The notes below the pieces were generated by a model. The model saw nothing but the letters and a program-made list of their open reading frames with translations, searched no databases and was not told the DNA's origin. DNA of 49,611 bases from Candidatus Latescibacterota bacterium (GTDB lineage: Bacteria; Latescibacterota; UBA2968; UBA8231): NCBI GenBank assembly GCA_016187725.1, contig JACPJE010000234.1:1-49611 (forward strand). Direction: 5' to 3'. The translations under genes were made by a program, and so were the position numbers. Positions 24,198 to 32,503 of this stretch are shown here, one piece after another. How positions within the stretch are numbered: the first letter of the stretch is position 1; the number at the start of each line of letters is the position of its first letter.

Positions 24198-24236
24198 GCA
24201 TCCCCCTTGACAAGGGGGATGCGAGGTTCCTATATT
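24198..24236 (+). promoter_or_regulatory. Sigma-70 promoter with palindrome over the -35 box
   Basis: TTGACA at 24207-24212 and TATATT at 24231-24236, 18 nt apart. The -35 lies in the centre of a perfect palindrome with 12-nt arms (GCATCCCCCTTG A CAAGGGGGATGC, 24198-24222), whose G-tract resembles the site at 24110-24128. It should drive the ArsR-rhodanese gene and the operon behind it. Confidence 0.75.
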
Positions 24237-24263
24237 TAAATAGTTAATGATATACTTAAATAT
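24232..24263. promoter_or_regulatory. Putative ArsR-family operator
   Basis: An imperfect AT-rich inverted repeat, ATATTTAAATA at 24232-24242 against TACTTAAATAT at 24253-24263, overlapping the -10 box. This is typical of ArsR sites and suits autorepression by the next gene. Confidence 0.72.
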
Positions 24264-24274
24264 TCGGAGGATCG

Positions 24275-24952
24275 ATGAAAAGCCCGAATCGCCGCTTCAA
24301 GGAGGCTATCTACGAGCAGTTCGCCCGCATCAGCAAGGCCCTCTCCAGTCCCCGGCGGCTGGAACTGCTGGACCTGCTCTGCCAGGGACCGCGCACCGTC
24401 GAGATCCTGGCCGGGGAGGCGGGCCTGAGCGTGGCCAATACCTCCCAGCACCTGCGCGCCCTGCGCACCGCCCGGCTGGTGGAGGCCAGCAAGGAAGGCC
24501 AGTTTGTGACCTACAGACTGGCGGATGAGGCGGTGTGCGAATTCTTCCACACCCTCAGGCAACTGGCCGAGAGCCGGCTGGCGGAGATCGAGCAGCTCGT
24601 CCAGCAGTACCTCGCCCAGCGGGAACTGCTGGAGCCGGTGGACCAGGAGCAGCTCCTGTCCCAGGTGCGCAAGGGCGAGGTGGTCGCCCTGGATGTGCGC
24701 CCTCCCGAAGAGTACCAGGCCGGCCACATTCCCGGCGCCCTTTCCGTACCTCTGGAAGAGCTGGAACAACGCCTGGTCAAGTTGCCCAAGGAGCGGACGA
24801 TCGTGGCCTACTGCCGGGGACCCTACTGCGTATTGGCGGTTGAGGCCGTAGAGTTGCTGCGGCGCAAGGGTTTCAAGGCGGTGCGCCTGGAGGACGGCGT
24901 CCACGACTGGCGCCGGCGCGGGTTCCGCGTCGCGGCCGGAGAGCAGCCCTAG
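24275..24952 (+). CDS. ArsR-family regulator fused to a rhodanese domain
   Basis: A 225-residue fusion. Residues 10-100 form a winged helix (ALSSPRRLELLDLLCQGPRT, LSVANTSQHLRALRTARLV, GQFVTYRLAD). Residues 125-220 form a rhodanese domain (VVALDVRPPEEYQAGHIPGA) with active-site loop YCRGPYCVLA, whose first cysteine is placed to carry a persulfide. ArsR-rhodanese proteins are thought to sense sulfane sulfur or related redox signals. CGGAGG lies 4 nt before the ATG, and an AT-rich operator overlaps its promoter. It starts a run of plus-strand genes with short gaps or overlaps, so it is probably the repressor of that operon. Confidence 0.88.
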   Translation: MKSPNRRFKEAIYEQFARISKALSSPRRLELLDLLCQGPRTVEILAGEAGLSVANTSQHLRALRTARLVEASKEGQFVTYRLADEAVCEFFHTLRQLAESRLAEIEQLVQQYLAQRELLEPVDQEQLLSQVRKGEVVALDVRPPEEYQAGHIPGALSVPLEELEQRLVKLPKERTIVAYCRGPYCVLAVEAVELLRRKGFKAVRLEDGVHDWRRRGFRVAAGEQP

Positions 24953-24976
24953 CCCTGCGGCAAAAGGAGGCAGATT

Positions 24977-27289
24977 ATGCGCAACTATTTGGTCCGTTTC
25001 TCCGTCGACCATCCCCGGTGGGTGATCGCCCTCACCATGCTGCTGACGGCGTTATTCCTGCTCCCCTTTCCCCGGATAGAGACGGATACTGATCCCAAGC
25101 ACATGCTGCCGGAGACCTCGCCGGTGCGGGTCCACAACGACCAGGTGGAGGAGCAGTTCGCCCTGCACGCCGACTGGATCGCTCTGGGGATCGTGAACGA
25201 ACAGGGCATCTTCAACCCCCGGACCCTGGGGCGGATTGCCCGGATTACCGATCAGATCCTGGCGCTCAAGGGGGTCATCGCCAGGGACGTGGCCAGTTTC
25301 ACCACGGTGGACCACGTCCTGGCCGAGGGGGAGGCGCTCACGGTCAGGCCGCTGCTGACCGAGGTGCCCCAGACCGCCGAGGCAATGGCCGCCTTTAAAA
25401 AGGCCCTCTTCGACAACCCGATCTTCGTGGAGCGCCTGATCTCCAAGGACGGGAAGGCCACGGCCATCTATGTGCCCATCGAGAAGACGGCCAACGGCAA
25501 GGAGATCGCCGAGGCCATCCGGGCCATCGCCGAGCGGGAAGGCGGGGAGGAGCGCTACTACGTGGCCGGCGACCCGGTGGCGCGGGACACCTTTGGGGCC
25601 GGGATGTTCGCCCAGATGGGAGTTTTTGCCCCTATCGCCGGGATGGTCATGTTCCTCGTGCTCTACCTCATGTTCCACAGCCTCCTGCTGGCCATCTCGA
25701 TCATGGCCGTGGCGATGATCAGCGTCATCTGGAGCATGGGATTGCTGATCGGCCTGGGATTCCCGGTCCACATCATGAGTTCCATGATCCCGGTCTTCCT
25801 GATGGCGATCAGCACCGACAGCATCCACATCTTCAACGAACTCTGCTTCCGCTTCAAGGAGGTCAAAAATAAGCGGCAGGCCATTCTCGACACCATGGCG
25901 GTGGTCGGCGCCCCGGTCTCCTCCACGGCCTTTGCCGCTGCGGCCGGCTTCGGCTCACTGGCCCTCATCGCCCACATTGTCCCGGTCCGGGTCTTTGGCG
26001 CCTTTGTGGCCTTTGGCACCCTGGTGATCCGGCTGATGAGCTTTTCCCTGATCCCTGCCATCATGATACTCGTAAAGGAAGAGCGCCTGCTCCGGTTGTC
26101 GGGCCACGAGGGGGTAGAGGAGAGCCGGGCGACCCGGTGGTTGTCCCGGCTCGGCCAGGCCAGCGTCCGCCACCGCAAGGCCATTGTGGTTGCCGGGCTG
26201 CTCCTGTTCCTCGCCGGAGCTATAGGGACCAGCCAGATCCACATCAACAACAATATGGTGTCGTGGTTCAAAAAGCACAGCGAGGTGCGGCAGGCCGATA
26301 CCGCGATGAACGACCTCCTGGGCGGCACCTCGACCGCCTATCTGGTCGCCGTGGCAGACGCAGAGGAAGCGATGAAGCGGCCAGAGGTGCTGCACTACCT
26401 CGAAGGCCTCCAACGCGACCTGGAGGCGCTGCCGGCGGTGGGCAAGACTACCTCGCTGGCCGACATCGCCAAGCGGCTCAACCGGGTGATGCACCAGGAC
26501 GATCCAGCCTACGAGACCATCCCGGAATCCCAGGAGGTGATCGCCCAGTACCTCTTCCTCTTCGGGATGGCCGCCAAGCCGAGCGATTTGGACAATTTCG
26601 TGGACTATCCCTACCAGCGGGCCAATATCTGGCTCCAGCTCAAGACCTGGGACGCCACGGCCATGCGCCAGGTCCTCGAACGAGTCCAGGCCTATGAGGC
26701 CGCCCATCCCCCGCCAGGCCTCGAATTCGAGCCGGCAGGGATCGCTTATTTCAACATGGTATGGAACGACGAGGTCCTCTACGACATGCTGAGGGGGTTC
26801 GGCCTGGCCGCGGTGCTGGTGTTCCTGGTGGTGATCGCCAATTTCCGCTCCCTGCGCTGGGGCCTCCTGGGCTTTGTCCCCTTCACCTTCACCCTCGTGC
26901 TGATCTACGGGGTGATCGGCTTCATCGGCAAGGACTTCGACATGCCCATCTCGGTGCTGTCCACCCTTTCCCTGGGGATGGCCATCGATTTTGCCATCCA
27001 CTTTGTCAACCGCTTCAAACAGCGCTATGCCGAGGACCCGGTGGTCGAGCAGACCCTGGTGTGGACTACCACCCGCCCGGGCAAGGGTATCCTGCGCAAT
27101 GCCCTGCTCTTTGCCCTGGGCTTTTCGAGCATGGCCTTTGCCAGCCTCACCCCCTATATCACCGTGGGGGTGCTGGTGGCCGCGCTGATGCTGCTGAGCG
27201 CCCTCTTCACCCTGGTGTACCTGTCTGCCCTGGTCAGCCTCCTCAGAGGATGGCTGTTGAAGGCCCAACCGCGACCTGCGAATACCTGA
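24977..27289 (+). CDS. MMPL/RND-superfamily exporter
   Basis: A 770-residue transporter with the two-fold RND layout: one helix at residues 15-35, a periplasmic domain to about 210, five or six helices, a second periplasmic domain (about 425-595) and a final group of helices. STDSIHIFNELCFRFKE and LGMAIDFAIHFVNRFKQRY are the paired helix-4 motifs of the MMPL/HpnN type, with acidic residues for proton coupling. Such proteins move lipids or hydrophobic compounds, not heavy metals. It lies between a sulfur-type regulator and a LolA-like protein plus an outer-membrane barrel, the usual partners for lipid export. AAAAGGAGG precedes the ATG. Confidence 0.87.
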   Translation: MRNYLVRFSVDHPRWVIALTMLLTALFLLPFPRIETDTDPKHMLPETSPVRVHNDQVEEQFALHADWIALGIVNEQGIFNPRTLGRIARITDQILALKGVIARDVASFTTVDHVLAEGEALTVRPLLTEVPQTAEAMAAFKKALFDNPIFVERLISKDGKATAIYVPIEKTANGKEIAEAIRAIAEREGGEERYYVAGDPVARDTFGAGMFAQMGVFAPIAGMVMFLVLYLMFHSLLLAISIMAVAMISVIWSMGLLIGLGFPVHIMSSMIPVFLMAISTDSIHIFNELCFRFKEVKNKRQAILDTMAVVGAPVSSTAFAAAAGFGSLALIAHIVPVRVFGAFVAFGTLVIRLMSFSLIPAIMILVKEERLLRLSGHEGVEESRATRWLSRLGQASVRHRKAIVVAGLLLFLAGAIGTSQIHINNNMVSWFKKHSEVRQADTAMNDLLGGTSTAYLVAVADAEEAMKRPEVLHYLEGLQRDLEALPAVGKTTSLADIAKRLNRVMHQDDPAYETIPESQEVIAQYLFLFGMAAKPSDLDNFVDYPYQRANIWLQLKTWDATAMRQVLERVQAYEAAHPPPGLEFEPAGIAYFNMVWNDEVLYDMLRGFGLAAVLVFLVVIANFRSLRWGLLGFVPFTFTLVLIYGVIGFIGKDFDMPISVLSTLSLGMAIDFAIHFVNRFKQRYAEDPVVEQTLVWTTTRPGKGILRNALLFALGFSSMAFASLTPYITVGVLVAALMLLSALFTLVYLSALVSLLRGWLLKAQPRPANT

Positions 27290-27305
27290 ACGCTGGAGGC
27301 ATCTC

Positions 27306-28100
27306 ATGCCATTCATCAGCGCCATACTTCTCGCCGCCCTCCTCTGGAGTGCCCCCTCCTCCGCAGAGGCACCCGCTGCCGAAGACCTCGCCAGGAAATC
27401 CCAGCTGGCCTTTTTCTACGCCGGCGAGGACCTGAAGGTGAAGATCCACATGCGCCTGGTCACCAGGGACGGCAAGGAGCGCCTCCGGGATCTGACCATG
27501 CTCCGCAAGGATGTCCAGGAGGGCGGGGAGCAGAAGTACTTCATCTGTTTCCACCAGCCGGCCGATGTGCGGGACATGACCTTCATGGTCTGGAAGTACC
27601 CGGGCAAGGACGACGACCGCTGGCTCTATATGCCGGCCCTGAAGCTGGTGCGCCGCATCGCGGCTGATGATAAGCGCTCCAGCTTTGCCGGCTCTGACTT
27701 CACCTATGAGGACGTCTCCGGCAGGGGCCTGGAGGAAGATGTCTATGCACTCATCCGCGAGGAGAACCTCGACGACAAGGTGTGCGACGTGGTCAAGAGT
27801 ACCCCCAAGACCGAGAAGGGCGCCGATTACAGCTACAAGCTCTCCTGGATCGACCGGAACACCTTCCTCCCCCTGAAGGAGGAGTACTACGACCGGCAGG
27901 GGAATCTGGCCAGGGTGTTCACCGCCGGTGAACTGAAGGAGGTCCAGGGCTTGCCGACGATAGTCAGGCGGACGATGATGAACCTCCAGACCGGCCATAA
28001 GACCGAGGTCGTTTTCGAGGAGGTCAAGTACAATCTCGGCCTGGTCAACGACCTGTTCACTGAGCGCTATCTCAGGAGCGCACCTCCGGAGGCCAAATGA
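27306..28100 (+). CDS. Outer-membrane lipoprotein-sorting (LolA-like) periplasmic protein
   Basis: A signal peptide (to about residue 20, SSAEA) is followed by the LolA/LolB-like fold typical of RND-associated proteins: MRLVTRDGKERLRDLTMLRK, YFICFHQPADVRDMTFMVWK, DDRWLYMPALKLVRRIAADD and SSFAGSDFTYEDVSGR are hallmark phrases of this family. It probably carries a hydrophobic cargo across the periplasm from the upstream MMPL exporter. GGAGG precedes the ATG, and its stop overlaps the next start as ATGA, indicating coupling. Length 264 aa is normal. Confidence 0.86.
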   Translation: MPFISAILLAALLWSAPSSAEAPAAEDLARKSQLAFFYAGEDLKVKIHMRLVTRDGKERLRDLTMLRKDVQEGGEQKYFICFHQPADVRDMTFMVWKYPGKDDDRWLYMPALKLVRRIAADDKRSSFAGSDFTYEDVSGRGLEEDVYALIREENLDDKVCDVVKSTPKTEKGADYSYKLSWIDRNTFLPLKEEYYDRQGNLARVFTAGELKEVQGLPTIVRRTMMNLQTGHKTEVVFEEVKYNLGLVNDLFTERYLRSAPPEAK

Positions 28101-29347
28101 GCCGCAGCGCGCCGAGAGCCATCCTGCTGGGCTTGTTCCTGTCCGCGGTGGCGCGGGGCGAGGAAATCCCCCTGCACGGCTTTGCCCAGGTCAACTACGC
28201 CATGCGGGTGGCTGCTGATCTGCCGGCTGGCTGGCCGGCGCGGGAACGGGATTTCCTGTTGGGCGACGAGCGCTTCCAACTCGAATATGCCCATGCCTCG
28301 GCAACGGGGGGATTCTCCACCAGACTCGACCTGTTCCACGACGCAGTCGATGGGGCAGCACGGCTCGACCTGCGCGAGGCGTACCTCGACCTCTCTGCGG
28401 GAAAGCTCGACCTGCGAGCGGGCCGACAGATCCTCACCTGGGGCACCGGCGACCTGGTCTTCATCAATGATGTCTTTCCCAAGGACTGGGTGGCCTTGCT
28501 CTCCGGCGCGCCGCTGGAGTACCTCAAGCTCGGGGTGGACGCCCTCAACCTGAACCTCCACCCCGGCCCTTTCGCCTTCCAGGCGGTCCTCATCCCCTTC
28601 TTCGCGCCGGACCACACCCCGACCCCGGACCGCCTCGTCTTCTTCAACCCTTTCCCCCCAGGGACGCCGGCAGAGACCCGCGAGCCTGTTCCGAAACGAG
28701 CCAACCTGGAATCCGCTTTCCGGCTCTACAGCACCTATCGCGGATATGACCTGGCGTTCTACGCGTACCGGGGGTTCTTTCGTGCTCCTGGGGCGCGCTT
28801 TGATCCGGCTGCCGGGAAGGCGACCTTCTTCTATCCAAAACTCGGGGTCTATGGCGCAAGTCTCCAGGGTGCGTTGCTGAAGGGCCTCCTCGCCCTGGAA
28901 GGGGGGTTCTACGATTCCCGCGACGACCGGAACGGACGTGATCCTTCCATCGAAAACCCGCACCTGCGTTTCCTGGCCGGGTACCAGCGCGCCTTCGGCG
29001 CAGACTTCACCCTGGGCCTCCAGTACTACGGGGAGCGGCTGCGGCACTACGACGCCTACCGCCAAACCCTGCCGCCTGGCTTTCCCATCCGCGACCAGAC
29101 CCGCTCCTATCTGACGCTGCGGCTGACCCAGTTCCTCAAGTACCAGACCCTGCGCCTGTCGCTCTTCGCCTTCTACAGCCCGACTGAGGAAGACTACTAC
29201 GCCATTCCCGAGGTCCGCTACAACTTCTCCGACGAGCTGTGGGGCGCGATCGGGGGAAACCTGCTCGGCGGGAAGCGCGACACCTCGTTCTTCGGGCAGT
29301 TCGACAAAAACGACAATGTCTATCTCACCCTGCGCTACGGGTTCTGA
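28097..29347 (+). CDS. Outer-membrane beta-barrel protein (DUF1302-like)
   Basis: A signal peptide (MSRSAPRAILLGLFLSAVARG) then 390 residues of alternating strands with YLDLSAGKLDLRAGRQILTW, a motif seen in DUF1302-type barrels, and many aromatic-girdle residues. It ends in LTLRYGF, with a terminal Phe recognised by the barrel assembly machinery. These proteins accompany RND/LolA pairs and probably form the outer-membrane exit or acceptor for the exported lipid. The start overlaps the LolA-like stop by 4 nt. Function is inferred from context only. Confidence 0.78.
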   Translation: MSRSAPRAILLGLFLSAVARGEEIPLHGFAQVNYAMRVAADLPAGWPARERDFLLGDERFQLEYAHASATGGFSTRLDLFHDAVDGAARLDLREAYLDLSAGKLDLRAGRQILTWGTGDLVFINDVFPKDWVALLSGAPLEYLKLGVDALNLNLHPGPFAFQAVLIPFFAPDHTPTPDRLVFFNPFPPGTPAETREPVPKRANLESAFRLYSTYRGYDLAFYAYRGFFRAPGARFDPAAGKATFFYPKLGVYGASLQGALLKGLLALEGGFYDSRDDRNGRDPSIENPHLRFLAGYQRAFGADFTLGLQYYGERLRHYDAYRQTLPPGFPIRDQTRSYLTLRLTQFLKYQTLRLSLFAFYSPTEEDYYAIPEVRYNFSDELWGAIGGNLLGGKRDTSFFGQFDKNDNVYLTLRYGF

Positions 29348-29361
29348 CGGAGGAAAGACCT

Positions 29362-29946
29362 ATGCCTATCTGGGAAGACCTGCTGAAATTCGTCCACATC
29401 CTGGGTGTGGTATTCATGTCCGTGCCCCTCTACAACCTGGTCCTGGTCAATGAGCGGGCACTGTTGGGGCCGGGGATGGTGTACTCCGTGGACCGGTACA
29501 TGGAGAACCTGATCCGCAAGAGCGCGCTGCGCTGCCATGTCTTCCAGGCCACCGTGCTGGCGAGTGGGCTGCTCCTGACCCACCTGGAACTGGGGCTGTC
29601 CTCGCTCTTCACCGAGTGGATACTGGCGGCCAAGACCCTGCTGCTGCTGACCTTGATGGGATTGCTCTCCTACATCCACTTCAGCGTCCAGCCGCGGATC
29701 GAGCAGCTCCTGGGACAGGTGCAGGGCGACCCAGTGCCCCAGGAGATCGCCGCGGCGCTCCGGCCGCTGCGGGTGCGGCGGAAGCGGCTGGCAGGGGTGT
29801 GCTTGTTCCTGGTGGTGACCGCCGTGATCCTGGGCCTCCAGGTATTCGACCCATTCAACCGATGGCTCACAACCATCCTGATCGCCCTGGCCGCGCTGTT
29901 CGCCTGGCGGGTCTACAAAAGCCCGGTCCGGTTCGGATGGATCTGA
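29362..29946 (+). CDS. Integral membrane protein (CopD/DUF2269-like)
   Basis: A 194-residue protein with about five hydrophobic helices. The first, DLLKFVHILGVVFMSVPLYN, has the early histidine and helix pattern common in CopD/DUF2269 proteins; further helices are at about 65-85, 90-110, 145-165 and 170-185. A basic linker (RPLRVRRKRLAG) separates the last pair. The role is unknown; histidines in helices suggest a metal or haem site. GGAGGAAAG precedes the ATG, and the fatty-acid hydroxylase gene begins 1 nt after its stop, so the two are coupled. Confidence 0.7.
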   Translation: MPIWEDLLKFVHILGVVFMSVPLYNLVLVNERALLGPGMVYSVDRYMENLIRKSALRCHVFQATVLASGLLLTHLELGLSSLFTEWILAAKTLLLLTLMGLLSYIHFSVQPRIEQLLGQVQGDPVPQEIAAALRPLRVRRKRLAGVCLFLVVTAVILGLQVFDPFNRWLTTILIALAALFAWRVYKSPVRFGWI

Positions 29947-29947
29947 G

Positions 29948-30763
29948 ATGCTGAACATCCTCTGGGACACGCAGGGATATTTCTTCTGGCTGCTGGTGGT
30001 CTCCCTGCTGTGCTGGGTCCTGGAGCGACTGGTACCCTGGCGGCCCCAGCAGCAAGCCTGGCGGGCGCAGTTCAGCCAGGATCTCTTCTGGCTGGTCTTC
30101 AACGGCCACTATGCTGGGGTGCTCCTGGCTTTTGCCACCAACTGGCTGTTACAGCAGGCCGGCCACTTCCTGGGCGGCTGGCCACTTCCCCCGCCTTCCT
30201 CCATCCGATTCCTCACCGCGACCCCACTCTGGGCGCAGTTTCTCGTCTTCCTGGTGGTCAAGGATTTCTGCGAGTGGCTCGTCCACCGCCTGTTGCACCG
30301 GGTGCCGTGGTTATGGGAGTTCCACAAACTGCACCACAGTATCACCCAACTGGATTGGATCGGCAATATGCGCTTCCACTGGATGGAGATCGTGGTCTAC
30401 AAGGGCCTCACCTATCTGCCGCTGGTGGTGCTGGGCGTCGAGGGTCAGGTGATTCTTTGGATCGCGGTCTTCTCCACCCTCATCGGCCATTTGAACCACG
30501 CCAATCTGCGAATCGACTGGGGACCGCTGCGGTACGTGCTCAACTCCGCCCGCTTCCACGCCTGGCACCACGACGTAGCCCTGCACGGCCCCCACGGCCA
30601 GAACTTCGCCATCGTCTTCAGCCTGTGGGACTGGTTCTTCGGCACGGCCTATATGCCGGCTGAGGCTGATCAGCCTTCCCAGTACGGATTTGAGCGGCTA
30701 GAGACCTTCCCCCGGGGGCTCCTTCCCCGGCTGGTGTACCCCTTCTGGAAAAGGAACCGATGA
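29948..30763 (+). CDS. Fatty acid hydroxylase / sterol desaturase family protein
   Basis: A 271-residue membrane di-iron oxygenase. The His clusters that bind iron are in order: EWLVHRLLHRVPWLWEFHKLHHS (HxxxH and HxxHH), HLNHANLR, and FHAWHHDV with later HGPHGQNF. Four or five helices surround them. Members hydroxylate or desaturate lipids; here the substrate may be the lipid exported by the operon. The gene starts 1 nt after the preceding stop, and its TGA overlaps the first ATG of the YedE gene. Confidence 0.87.
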   Translation: MLNILWDTQGYFFWLLVVSLLCWVLERLVPWRPQQQAWRAQFSQDLFWLVFNGHYAGVLLAFATNWLLQQAGHFLGGWPLPPPSSIRFLTATPLWAQFLVFLVVKDFCEWLVHRLLHRVPWLWEFHKLHHSITQLDWIGNMRFHWMEIVVYKGLTYLPLVVLGVEGQVILWIAVFSTLIGHLNHANLRIDWGPLRYVLNSARFHAWHHDVALHGPHGQNFAIVFSLWDWFFGTAYMPAEADQPSQYGFERLETFPRGLLPRLVYPFWKRNR

Positions 30764-31806
30764 TGAATCCTGCGGCATTGTGGGGCCTGGTGGTGGGCCT
30801 GGGCTACGGCTATATCGCCCAGCGGGGACAATTCTGACTCAGCGGCGGCTTCCGCCACCTCCTGGTCAGGAGGGACGGGACGAGGTTCAGGGGTTTTGCC
30901 CTGGCTGTGGCCATCCAGATGCTGGCACTCCCGGTGCTGGCGCGCCTGGGCTGGGTGCAGTTGAGCATTCCGGCCTTCTATCCCCTGGGTGCGGTGTTGG
31001 GTGGATACCTGTTTGGGTTGGCCATGGGGTGGGCCGGCGGCTGTGCGGCCGGCCTGTGGTACAAGTGGGGCAGCGGGGATTGGGGGCGGTTTGCCGCCCT
31101 GGTGGGCATGATCGCCGGGGCAGCAACTGCGGAGGCCGGCCCCCTGCGCTGGATGCGGGAACAGGTGCAGGGGGTCGGGAATACCGAGGTGATCCGTAGC
31201 GCTACCCTGGGAGGGCTGTTGGGGGCGGAGTGGTTGGTTTTTCCCCTGGGCGGACTGATCCTGCTCTGGCTGGGCCGCAGCCAGGTGAGCGCCCAGTCCG
31301 GGGCCTGGTCCTGGCGCTGGACTGGCCTGGCCCTGGGGATCCTGGGGGTCCTGGCCTGGCCGCTTTCGGCGTTGGCGGGCCGCTTCTTCGGCATGGCGGT
31401 CCTGCCGGGCAGCACCGCGCTGCTGGACTTTGCCGTCACCGGCCAGCGCTCCTATCTGAACTGGGACCTGCTCTTCGTCCTGGGTCTGCCCCTGGGCGCG
31501 TACCTGGCAGCCAGACAACAAGGCCCGGTATCCTCTGAGCCGGTGCCTGGCGCGGAGCTGGCCCGGGCCTTTGGTGGTGGGTCGCTGCTGGGGGTGAGCG
31601 CCTCGCTGGCCGGCGGCTGCACCGTGGGCCACAGCCTGGTGGGGGTCCCCCTGCTGTCGGCGGGCAGCCTGGTGACCACCCTTTTCATCCTGCTGGGGAC
31701 GTGGACCACGGGATACTTTGAACTGCGAAAGAAAGGATCGATGACCACAGCCAGCCAGATCGACGAGGCCGTTGAACTCATCTCGGCCTGCCTGCATGGC
31801 CATTAA
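30760..31806 (+). CDS. YeeE/YedE-family sulfur/selenium transporter with in-frame UGA (probable selenocysteine)
   Basis: A 348-residue membrane protein of the YeeE/YedE (DUF395) family, which includes thiosulfate importers and proteins linked to selenium. The frame is open from the ATG at 30760 apart from UGA at 30835-30837, codon 26, in AQRGQF-U-LSGGFR. That is the position of the first conserved cysteine (QRGRFC in relatives). The other two family cysteines are present at codon 95 (GWAGGCAAG) and 287 (LAGGCTVGHS). A hairpin with GGUC loop follows the UGA at suitable distance. Readthrough as selenocysteine is the simplest reading; a nonsense mutation is the alternative. No selA/B/C/D is in the window. 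The start overlaps the preceding stop; MMN or MN are both possible. A gene caller would start it falsely near 30907. Confidence 0.8.
30858..30873 (+). promoter_or_regulatory. Candidate bacterial SECIS hairpin
   Basis: CCTCCT GGTC AGGAGG: a perfect 6-bp stem with a GGUC apical loop, 20 nt after the UGA (the loop begins 27 nt after it). The G-U in the loop and the spacing agree with the known requirement for SelB-bound bacterial SECIS elements, such as the GGUC loop of E. coli fdhF. Confidence 0.72.
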
Positions 31807-31823
31807 AAGGAAAGGAAGAGCAG

Positions 31824-32144
31824 ATGAAACTCGGCATCGTATTGTATTCATCTGACCCGGAAGTTGCGTGGAATGCCTTCCGTCTGGGGAATTTTGCGCT
31901 CGGACAGCACGACCAGGTGAAGGTCTTTCTGCTGGCCAAAGGAGTGGAGTGCGACTCCCTGGACACCGCGCAGTCTCCGGTGAAAGAGCAGATGCAGGGG
32001 TTGGTGGACTAGGGGGGTGAAATCCTGGCCTGCGGCACCTGCCTGAAGCTGCGGCACTCGGCAGGGTCCGAGCTGTGCCCGCTGTCCACCATGCAGGAGC
32101 TGTACGAGTTGATCCGGGACAGCGACAAGGTCGTTGCGTTCTGA
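31824..32144 (+). pseudogene. DsrE/DsrF-like sulfur-relay protein interrupted by in-frame TAG
   Basis: Translation gives a complete 106-residue DsrE-like fold: MKLGIVLYSSDPEVAWNAFR, KVFLLAKGVECDSLD, and after the interruption GGEILACGTCLKLRHSAGSE with the CGTC motif, to a TGA at 32142. Codon 63 is TAG (32010-32012) within LVD-TAG-GGEIL. Homology continues in the same frame, so a single CAG-to-TAG change or a sequencing error explains it. If real, the product stops before the cysteines. DsrE-like proteins carry or reduce persulfide sulfur; pairing with YeeE/YedE is classical. AAAGGAAGAG precedes the ATG. Confidence 0.75.
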
Positions 32145-32171
32145 GGCGGCCATACTTCAAAGGAGGAGACG

Positions 32172-32359
32172 ATGAAAAACTGGATTGCTGGCGCAGTGGT
32201 TGCCGCCGGTTTGATCGGGTCCGTGCCGGCTGAGAGGGAGGGATTCGCGGCGGCATCTTCTACACCAACGCGGACTTCTCCTTTGTGGATCAGGAGGAAG
32301 AAACGCCCGCCCGGCGCGACCACGGCATCGTCACCTTCCAGGTGGCAATGGGGATCTGA
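32172..32359 (+). pseudogene. Decayed exported (barrel-like) protein gene
   Basis: A good ribosome site (AGGAGGAGACG) and a signal peptide (MKNWIAGAVVAAGLIGSVPA) begin a gene that soon loses sense. From 32243 another frame reads IRGGIFYTNADFSFVDQEEE ... GIVTFQVAMGI and stops at 32357-32359, like the end of a larger exported or barrel protein. Start and end are thus fused by an internal deletion and frameshift. The segment up to 32467 has no gene. Confidence 0.6.
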
Positions 32360-32503
32360 GAGGGAGTGGGAGCGGTAGCCGGCAATCAGAATCGGGGATG
32401 CGACACCCGAGCCCCACTCGGGCTGGACAAGTAGCAGGTCGTTGCCCATATTCATCCTGCTGCTCAATTGCGTCTTCGGTCAGGATTCTTTTCTCGCACT
32501 GAG

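Noticed and set aside
25955..27325. Long minus-strand frames under the MMPL exporter, and similar ones elsewhere
   Set aside because: They are His/Gly/Gln-rich with no recognisable domain, and lie wholly antisense to well-supported genes.
30835..30837. Treating the UGA in YeeE/YedE as a plain nonsense mutation
   Set aside because: It remains possible given nearby decay, but it hits exactly a conserved cysteine and a GGUC-loop hairpin follows at the right distance, so selenocysteine is favoured.
32010..32012. Pyrrolysine at the TAG of the DsrE-like gene
   Set aside because: Pyrrolysine is known mainly in methylamine methyltransferases; the homologous position is not special, and one transition from CAG explains the codon.
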